A stretch of 64,000 bases of DNA, taken from positions 3,348,001 through 3,412,000 of the forward strand of contig NZ_LT629696.1 in assembly GCF_900100265.1 (NCBI RefSeq), given 5' to 3'. A program made the position numbers and the translations under genes. Below, in pieces: positions 59,106 through 64,000 of the stretch (positions within the stretch are counted from its first letter, which is position 1; each line of letters starts with the position of its first letter). The notes beneath the pieces are model-generated. The model saw only the letters and a list, made by a program, of their open reading frames with translations, had not been told where the DNA came from and did not search any database. Source of the DNA: Leifsonia sp. 466MF (GTDB taxonomy: Bacteria; Actinomycetota; Actinomycetes; Actinomycetales; Microbacteriaceae).

Positions 59106-60368
59106 TCAGCCGAACGCCTCCACGATCGGCCGGAACTTCATCGTCGTCTCGGCGAGCTCCCGCTCGGGGTCGGAGTCCGCGACGATGCCCGCCCCCGCAT
59201 ATGCGGTCAGGTCGCCGTCCGGAGTCACCTGTGCGCACCGGAGTGCGATCGCCCACTCGCCGTCGCCGTCCCCGCCGACCCAGCCGACCGGGCCCGCGTA
59301 GCGTCCGCGGTCGAACGGCTCCAGTTCGCGGATCAGCTCCAGCGCCTCGCGTCGGGGCGTTCCCGCGACCGCGGCCGTCGGGTGCAGCGCGGAGGCGAGA
59401 TCGAGGGAGCTGGATCCGTCGCTCAGCATCCCGGCGATGTCCGTCGCGAGGTGCCACAGGTTGGGGAGCTTGAGCGTGAAGGGCTCGTCGCTCGCTGCCA
59501 GGTCTGCACTGTGCGGGCCGAGCGCATCCATCACGCTGGTCACAGCGAAGCGGTGCTCGCCCTGATCTTTGGCGCTGGCCACCAGCTCGGCGGCAGCGGC
59601 AGCGTCGAGGGAGGCGTCCGAGCCGCGCGAGATCGTCCCAGCCAGCACGCGTGCCGTCACCGTTCCGTGGTGGACGCGCACCAGCGTCTCCGGGGACGAG
59701 CCGACCAGGCCGTCCACCGCGAAGGTCCAGCAGTCCGGGTAGCCGAGCGCGAGCTCCACCAGCGCGCGTCGGAGGTCCGACTCGATCGGCAGGTGCCCGC
59801 GGAGGTCTCGCGCCAGCACGACCTTCGACAGATCCTGCTCGCGGATGTGCTCGACCGCGGCCGCGACGGCCGAACGGTACCCCTCGCCACCCAGTTCGCC
59901 GGGGAGGAGGGCCAGCCGGTACTCGTCACCGAACGGGGTCGGGCGCGGCAGCGGGGCCGTCGCCTGGGCGTCGGCGCGACGGATGCGGGTGATCCAGCTG
60001 CGGCTGCCGCGGCGGCCGATGATCACCTCGGGCACGATCAGCGTGCTCGTCGCCGTGCTCTCGTCGTCGAACGCGAACGTGCCGAACGCCACGAGTCCCG
60101 TTCCCGGCGTGCGGACGGCGTCGTCGACCTCCGCGGCGGCCGCGGTGGCCCGCCAGGCGGCAGACGCCTCTTGGATGCGGTCCGGGCCGGTGAAGTCGAG
60201 CCGGAGCACCTCCCCGATCGCCGCCATCCCTTCGCCTTTGCGCAACCAGAGCAGGGGTGCGCGGGAGTCGAGGAACGGGATGAGCTGGCGGACGTCGTCG
60301 AGCGGTGCGGTCTCGGCCACGAGCACCGTAACGCCCGTATCCCGCCGAGCGGTCGGGGCTGATCTCAC
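59106..60368 (-). CDS. menF: Isochorismate synthase MenF
   Basis: This 420-residue enzyme of the chorismate-utilizing family carries VVLARDLRGHL, LVGSSPETLVRV, VLAGTISRGSDA and the C-terminal LHPTAAVAGTPRREAL and GWVGGDGDGEWAIALR. It converts chorismate to isochorismate, the first step of menaquinone synthesis. GTG lies 6 nt after TAGGCT on the coding strand, suggesting leaderless translation. It is convergent with ppk2 and near menG and the polyprenyl synthase, which gives a loose menaquinone cluster. Confidence 0.92.
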   Translation of the reverse strand: MRSAPTARRDTGVTVLVAETAPLDDVRQLIPFLDSRAPLLWLRKGEGMAAIGEVLRLDFTGPDRIQEASAAWRATAAAAEVDDAVRTPGTGLVAFGTFAFDDESTATSTLIVPEVIIGRRGSRSWITRIRRADAQATAPLPRPTPFGDEYRLALLPGELGGEGYRSAVAAAVEHIREQDLSKVVLARDLRGHLPIESDLRRALVELALGYPDCWTFAVDGLVGSSPETLVRVHHGTVTARVLAGTISRGSDASLDAAAAAELVASAKDQGEHRFAVTSVMDALGPHSADLAASDEPFTLKLPNLWHLATDIAGMLSDGSSSLDLASALHPTAAVAGTPRREALELIRELEPFDRGRYAGPVGWVGGDGDGEWAIALRCAQVTPDGDLTAYAGAGIVADSDPERELAETTMKFRPIVEAFG

Positions 60369-60523
60369 CAGGCCAGCCTACGCCCGCGATGCTGTACGCC
60401 CGTTGGGGAGCGGATGGGGAGTCGATGGATGCGGCGCGCGGCGCGTCCGGGCGCTCCCCCAGACAAATAGAGCAGGCAATGCGCGCGTTCGACACTCAGT
60501 ACATCAGCCCGAAGACCGATCCA

Positions 60524-60538
60524 CCTGGATGTAACATC
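60524..60538. promoter_or_regulatory. Perfect palindrome at the first GntR start, likely autoregulatory operator
   Basis: TGGATGTAACATCCA is a perfect 7-1-7 palindrome ending 5 nt before the ATG. The embedded TAACAT could be the -10 box of a leaderless transcript, 8 nt upstream of the ATG. GntR proteins often bind short palindromes of this size, so autoregulation is likely. Confidence 0.75.
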
Positions 60539-60543
60539 CAACT

Positions 60544-61212
60544 ATGCCCGTGCCCGTGACCGGAGCCGCCAGCCCCCGGCGGCTGATCCGAGACGAAGTC
60601 TTCCTGCGCCTGCTCGACGCCATCGTCGACGGCGACCTGCTCCCCGGCGAGCAGCTCTACGACGCCGAGATCGAACGCTGGGTCGGGGTGTCCCGCACCC
60701 CCGTCCGTGAGGCGCTCAACCAGCTGGCGGCCATGGGCCTGGTCGAGATCCTGCCCCAGCGACGCACGCGCGTCACGCCGATCGAGTCGCGCCGGCTCCG
60801 CGAGCTGCTCACCACCGTCGGTGTGCTCGTCGCCGGTGTCGTGCGCGACGCGACGCCACTCCTCACCGAGGGCGACCGCGAGACGCTGCGCTCCTTCACA
60901 TCCGCCGACGCGTCCGAGGCCGTCCGCACCGGGCTCTCCGCCGACGGCTTCCTCGGCGTCTTCGTCCGCCGCCTCGACAACGCGACCGTCGCGCGCCTGC
61001 TCAAGCGACACCTTCCCGAGGTGCAGCGGGCGCTCAAGGCCGCGCCCTCCTCCGCGCCGCTCGAGAAGGCGCTCCCCTCGATCAAGGCACTGATCGACGC
61101 CGCCGTCGCCGGCAAGGCGGACAAAGCAGCACGGGCCGCCGGCGACCTGTTCGACAAGTCGATCGTCTCGATCGCCGACGAGTTCGGCACGCCATCGAAG
61201 GAGGCCCGCTGA
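60544..61212 (+). CDS. GntR family regulator (first of a tandem pair)
   Basis: The 222-residue protein has an N-terminal winged helix of GntR type (FLRLLDAIVDGDLLPGEQLYDAEIERWVGVSRTPVREALNQLAAMGLV) and an all-helical C-terminal FadR/FCD-like domain in degenerate form. Metal-binding Asp/His pairs of FCD are not obvious. The start ATG lies right after a perfect palindrome. The stop overlaps the start of a paralogous gene by one nucleotide. The two proteins may heterodimerise. Confidence 0.84.
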   Translation: MPVPVTGAASPRRLIRDEVFLRLLDAIVDGDLLPGEQLYDAEIERWVGVSRTPVREALNQLAAMGLVEILPQRRTRVTPIESRRLRELLTTVGVLVAGVVRDATPLLTEGDRETLRSFTSADASEAVRTGLSADGFLGVFVRRLDNATVARLLKRHLPEVQRALKAAPSSAPLEKALPSIKALIDAAVAGKADKAARAAGDLFDKSIVSIADEFGTPSKEAR

Positions 61213-61913
61213 TGCCGCTGCCCGTGAGCGACACCGCACCGGTCGAGCGCCGGCTGCTGCGCGATGTGGTCTACAACCGCCTGTACGAGGGCATCCTCGA
61301 CGGCACCCTCGAGCCGGGTGAGACACTCCTCGACGAGAAGCTCACCGCGTGGCTCGGCGTCTCGCGCACCCCGATCCGCGAAGCGCTGATGAAGCTCGCC
61401 GACATCGGCCTCGTCGAGATGGCTCCCAACCGGTACACCCGTGTCGCACCGATTGATCTCAAGGCGATCGACGAAGCCATCTACACGACCGGTCTCCTCC
61501 ACGAGCACGCCGCCCGCGCGAACGTCCCCGAGCTCGAGAACGCCGTCGTCACCCGTCTCGACAAGGCGCAGAAGGAGGTCAAGAAGGCCGCGAAGGCCCG
61601 CGACCTCCCCGCTCTCGGCCGCGCCTTCAACGACTTCTTCCTCGAGCTCACGCGCGCGGGCGGAAACGATGTATTGGCCTCGGTCAGCGACGGCCTCAGC
61701 CCGCAGCTGCTCCGCTACATCTCGGTCTGGGAGACGCCGTTCGGGATCGACGACCTCCCGGGTGCGCTGGCCGGCATCCTCGCCGCCGCGAAGGACCGCG
61801 ACGGTCAGAAGGCCGGAGACCTCGTCAAGGATCTCTACGCCGGCACCCTCACGCAGTTCCTCGAGGACTATCGCCGCCGGGACGCCGACATCACCAAGAC
61901 GCCGGTCTTCTGA
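61212..61913 (+). CDS. GntR family regulator (second of a tandem pair)
   Basis: This 233-residue paralogue repeats the layout of the preceding gene: PVERRLLRDVVYNRLYEGILDGTLEPGE, LGVSRTPIREALMKLADIGLVEM and an all-helical C-terminal domain. It begins at ATG within TGATG overlap. N-terminal domains of the two proteins are clearly related, while the C-terminal halves differ more. Duplicate GntR genes in one unit suggest a heteromeric or cross-regulating pair. Target genes are not apparent nearby. Confidence 0.84.
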   Translation: MPLPVSDTAPVERRLLRDVVYNRLYEGILDGTLEPGETLLDEKLTAWLGVSRTPIREALMKLADIGLVEMAPNRYTRVAPIDLKAIDEAIYTTGLLHEHAARANVPELENAVVTRLDKAQKEVKKAAKARDLPALGRAFNDFFLELTRAGGNDVLASVSDGLSPQLLRYISVWETPFGIDDLPGALAGILAAAKDRDGQKAGDLVKDLYAGTLTQFLEDYRRRDADITKTPVF

Positions 61914-61936
61914 CCCGCGGGCGTCGCCCTGCGGCG

Positions 61937-62236
61937 TCAGACCTCGAAGTCGACCGCGGCTCGAGATCCCACAACGGAGCGGATGTATCCCGCCACCTCG
62001 AGGTGCGCCGGGTGGTCGAGGTACGCCTGGATGCCATCCACGTCGTCGAAGTCGCTGATCAGCACGACGTCGAAGTTGTCGCCCGGCACTGCGTTGACCC
62101 CGACCTGGAGCGAACGCAGCTGCGGGATGACGGCGGGAAGCGACTCCAGGCCGCGCTTGATCTCGGCGGCCTGCTCGGCGCGCTCCGTCTCGTCGCTCGT
62201 CGCGAGCTTCCACGAGACGACGTGGCGGATGGTCAT
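61937..62236 (-). CDS. Dabb family stress-responsive alpha/beta barrel protein
   Basis: The 99-residue protein matches the Dabb domain: IRHVVSWKL at the start, IKRGLESLPAVIPQLRSLQVGVN, DVVLISDFDDVDGIQAYLDHPAHLEVAGYIR and a C-terminal VDFEV. Such proteins form dimers and have uncertain roles in stress. ATGA overlap joins it to the glutaredoxin gene upstream, so both are probably one operon. It is convergent with the second GntR gene. Confidence 0.88.
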   Translation of the reverse strand: MTIRHVVSWKLATSDETERAEQAAEIKRGLESLPAVIPQLRSLQVGVNAVPGDNFDVVLISDFDDVDGIQAYLDHPAHLEVAGYIRSVVGSRAAVDFEV

Positions 62237-62496
62237 TCTGCCTCCAGGAGTGCGGTGCGCAAGCGTGTCGGGTCGACCCGCCAGTAGGTGTGGACCCGTC
62301 CATCGACGAGCACGACGGGGATCTCCTCCACGTACTTCTCGTGGAGTTCGGCGTCCTGCAGGATGTCGCGCTCCTCCACGGTCACTGTGGGCGAGCCGTC
62401 CGGCAGCTGGTCGATGACCGAGTGGATGACCTCCCGCGCGTCATCGCACAGGTGGCATCCGGGCTTGCCGATGAGAGTCAGGGAGACGCTGGACAC
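62233..62496 (-). CDS. Glutaredoxin-like thiol-disulfide protein
   Basis: The 87-residue protein has a thioredoxin fold with the active-site KPGCHLCDDAREVI (CHLC) at residues 11-24 and the cis-Pro in EEIPVVLVDG. The C-terminal YWRVDPTRL is a typical end of the DUF836/glutaredoxin-like family. The GTG start lies 6 nt after TAGAGT, suggesting leaderless translation. It is coupled to the Dabb gene, so a shared redox or stress role is plausible. Confidence 0.88.
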   Translation of the reverse strand: MSSVSLTLIGKPGCHLCDDAREVIHSVIDQLPDGSPTVTVEERDILQDAELHEKYVEEIPVVLVDGRVHTYWRVDPTRLRTALLEAE

Positions 62497-62516
62497 GAAT
62501 CCACTCTAGACGCAGC

Positions 62517-62547
62517 AAAAAGCGCCGGACCGGATGGACCGACGCTT
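62517..62547 (-). terminator. Intrinsic terminator downstream of the bS22 gene
   Basis: On the minus strand, a stem of 12 bp (AAGCGTCGGTCC with GGTCCGGCGCTT, one mismatch and one wobble) with a 4-nt loop ends in five Ts. It lies 20 nt beyond the bS22 stop and before the glutaredoxin start. Confidence 0.85.
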
Positions 62548-62566
62548 GGAGCCGCAGACTCGAGGT

Positions 62567-62665
62567 CTACTTCTTGTTGCGACGCTGGTGGCGCGTCTTG
62601 CGAAGAAGCTTGCGGTGCTTCTTCTTCGCCATACGCTTGCGACGCTTCTTGATAACGGAACCCAC
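62567..62665 (-). CDS. Small ribosomal subunit protein bS22 (AURKAIP1/COX24-like)
   Basis: The 32-residue, Lys/Arg-rich product reads MGSVIKKRRKRMAKKKHRKL at its start and ends RHQRRNKK. This matches the actinobacterial bS22 protein found in mycobacterial 30S subunits, which is related to the AURKAIP1/COX24 domain. It starts at GTG with GTGAGG upstream and has its own terminator. The next gene upstream encodes an excisionase-type regulator, the same pair as Rv0500A/Rv0500B of M. tuberculosis. It is easily missed because of its length. Confidence 0.93.
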   Translation of the reverse strand: MGSVIKKRRKRMAKKKHRKLLRKTRHQRRNKK

Positions 62666-62735
62666 GTGGACCTCACAAAGAATCGGGGGCATGCCGCGGG
62701 GCGCGCGGCGACACGAGCAGCCAGTCTACCTGACG

Positions 62736-62948
62736 TCACGCAGAGTCCGCGACGCCGCCCTCTCGGAACGTCGCGGCTTGCAGCAGCTGGTCGACCGCGG
62801 ACTCCGGAACACGGAACGATCGACCGAAGCGGATGGCGGGCAGTTCACCCGAATGGACGAGCCGGTACACGGTCATACGGGAGACGCGCATCATGTCGGC
62901 CACCTCGGCGACCGTCAGGAAGCGCACGTCCCTCAGATCGTGTGCCAT
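62736..62948 (-). CDS. Excisionase-family helix-turn-helix DNA-binding protein
   Basis: This 70-residue protein has a MerR/excisionase-type helix-turn-helix (FLTVAEVADMMRVSRMTVYRLVHSGELPAIRFGRSFRVPE). GAGGAGG lies 8 nt before the chosen ATG; a longer frame would add 19 residues without support. It sits upstream of the bS22 gene as in mycobacteria, so it is a core actinobacterial gene and not a mobile-element excisionase. Confidence 0.9.
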   Translation of the reverse strand: MAHDLRDVRFLTVAEVADMMRVSRMTVYRLVHSGELPAIRFGRSFRVPESAVDQLLQAATFREGGVADSA

Positions 62949-62989
62949 GCGTCCGTCCTCCTCTTTCCGGTCATCGTACTCGCGGAGGG

Positions 62990-63415
62990 TCAGTCCTTGC
63001 GCCACTTCTTCGGCGTCACGCGCTCGGTCGCCGACGACACCCGGTGACGCGTGTCGGCGAGCACCTTGCCGACCGTGCTCGCGAACTCGCGCGTCTCCTC
63101 CGCCAGCCGGACGCTCAGCTCCATGTCCTCATCGGATGCCGTGAACGGAATGATCCAGTCCTCGACCGCCACCAGCGGGCCGGCATCCAGGCTGTAGTAG
63201 CGGTGCTGACCCTCCTCCCGCACGGACACGAGACCCGCCTCGCGCAGAACTTTCAGGTGCTTTGACACCGTCGGCTGGCTCAGCTCGAGCGTCGCGACGA
63301 TCTCGGAAACGGATATCTCGCCCACGGAATGCGCCGCGTCCGTATTGCGATCGAGCAGCACGCGCAGAATGTCGCGCCGCGTCGGATCGGCGATCACGTC
63401 GAAGATGTCGGCCAT
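62990..63415 (-). CDS. ArsR-type winged-helix regulator
   Basis: The 141-residue regulator begins MADIFDVIADPTRRDILRVLL and continues with VSEIVATLELSQPTVSKHLKVLREAGLV, a clear ArsR-type winged helix with RREGQ-like wing (VREEGQHRYYSLD). No metal-binding Cys pair is visible, so it probably senses something other than metals. It is divergent from the TrkH-like gene with an 81-nt gap. It lies 41 nt upstream of the excisionase-type gene on the same strand. Confidence 0.9.
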   Translation of the reverse strand: MADIFDVIADPTRRDILRVLLDRNTDAAHSVGEISVSEIVATLELSQPTVSKHLKVLREAGLVSVREEGQHRYYSLDAGPLVAVEDWIIPFTASDEDMELSVRLAEETREFASTVGKVLADTRHRVSSATERVTPKKWRKD

Positions 63416-63496
63416 GTCCCCAGGCTAGCCATTCCCCCGACGCAGTACCATGTCCGAAGCCCGCCCGACAGCCGAAGACGACGGGAAGGACGAGAC

Positions 63497-64000
63497 ATGA
63501 GCGCCACCACCCGGGCGGTCCCCGGACGGCCCGCGTCGGCCGTCGGGCGCATCCGCGCCGCACTCAACGGGTTCGCGGCCCGCAGCCCGTCCCGGTTCGC
63601 GATCCTCGTCTTCGCCCTTCTGATCCTCGTCTTCACGCTGCTGTTCTCGCTGCCGATCTCCTCGTCGAACGGGCGGTGGACGCCGCTGGCGGACTCCCTG
63701 TTCACCGCGGTCTCGGTCATTTGCGTGACCGGGCTCGCGACCGTCGACATGGCGACCCACTGGTCCGTGTTCGGGCATCTGCTCGTCTACATCGGCGTGC
63801 AGGTCGGCGCCGTCGGCGTGCTGACCATGGCATCCATCCTCGGGCTGGTCATCTCGCGGAAGCTCGGGCTGCGCGCCAAGCTGATGGCGGCGAGCGACAG
63901 CAACCCGCTCCGCGTGCACGGCGGCCCGGTCGCCGAAGGACAGGCGGTCCGGCTGGGCGAGGTCGGCAAGCTGCTCACCACCGTCGCGATCAGCATGGTC
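63497..64000 (+). CDS. TrkH/KtrB-type potassium transporter subunit, cut by window edge
   Basis: The 168 visible codons open with a basic N-terminus and membrane helices (FAILVFALLILVFTLLFSLP). The filter-loop segment is VICVTGLATVDMATHWS, containing the first TGL selectivity element, followed by GVQVGAVGVLTMASILGL and a basic loop. This matches the channel subunit of Trk/Ktr potassium uptake. The frame is still open at 64000, so the C-terminal two thirds and any TrkA partner lie outside. GGAAGGACGAGAC before ATG supports the start. Confidence 0.9.
   Translation, partial: MSATTRAVPGRPASAVGRIRAALNGFAARSPSRFAILVFALLILVFTLLFSLPISSSNGRWTPLADSLFTAVSVICVTGLATVDMATHWSVFGHLLVYIGVQVGAVGVLTMASILGLVISRKLGLRAKLMAASDSNPLRVHGGPVAEGQAVRLGEVGKLLTTVAISMV

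Noticed and set aside
62736-62948. Phage or island excisionase
   Set aside because: The fold is excisionase-like, but the pairing with the bS22 gene and normal composition make it a core chromosomal regulator.

Overview
The window is a high-GC actinobacterial chromosome segment, most likely Microbacteriaceae (Leifsonia or a relative). This rests on codon use, frequent GTG starts, likely leaderless starts, menaquinone genes, a DtxR-type iron box, the bS22 micro-gene next to an excisionase-fold regulator, and the gene families present. Several operons use 1- or 4-nt stop/start overlaps. No rRNA, CRISPR array or insertion sequence was seen.

Layout. 1-5.3 kb: a glycan-uptake locus on the minus strand, with a GH130 enzyme cut by the window edge, two ABC permeases, a binding lipoprotein and a LacI repressor; two palindromic operators precede the lipoprotein gene. 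5.4-12.1 kb: DEAD-box helicase, LtrA-like membrane protein, a coupled micro-ORF plus two DUF202 proteins, a PanE-like reductase, and a TetR/NmrA-like divergent pair with tandem operators. 12.0-24.8 kb: a second polysaccharide locus with a GH5-like enzyme, a complete ABC importer, an SDR, a ManD-like enolase, a LacI regulator, two secreted clan GH-A-like enzymes (one Tat-like, one Sec) and a nucleoside-hydrolase-like protein. Three sites of the form TGCGCAA-N4-TTGCGCA tie the parts together. 24.8-33.5 kb: oxidoreductases, an AraC regulator next to an acyl-CoA-dehydrogenase-fold enzyme, and a cytosine permease/deaminase pair.

33.5-39.4 kb is the most unusual part: a visibly AT-richer island bounded by a 31-nt near-perfect repeat of the tRNA-Met 3' half. 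It carries a 1330-residue protein joining a PD-(D/E)XK-like nuclease domain to a NACHT NTPase, the architecture of bacterial NLR-like antiphage proteins. A 34-residue zinc-ribbon ORF overlaps its start (ATGA). Downstream on the same strand lie a two-helix membrane GAF-like protein and a 64-residue protein. No integrase is present, and a decayed SDR gene lies beside the tRNA.

39.4-49.7 kb: tRNA-Met, tRNA-Thr, aldo/keto reductase, a YkgJ-like/pentapeptide fusion, a LacI plus GH13 alpha-glucosidase unit with paired operators, inositol monophosphatase, tRNA-Tyr, a ClgR-like regulator, deaminase, nucleotidyltransferase, heme oxygenase under a DtxR-type box and an acyltransferase. 49.8-64 kb: a DedA/histidine kinase/response regulator operon that shares a 13-bp motif with the acyltransferase promoter; YajQ; the FprA, polyprenyl synthase, MenG and MenF redox/menaquinone genes; PPK2; tandem GntR regulators; glutaredoxin; bS22; an ArsR regulator; and the start of a TrkH/KtrB-type potassium channel cut by the right edge.
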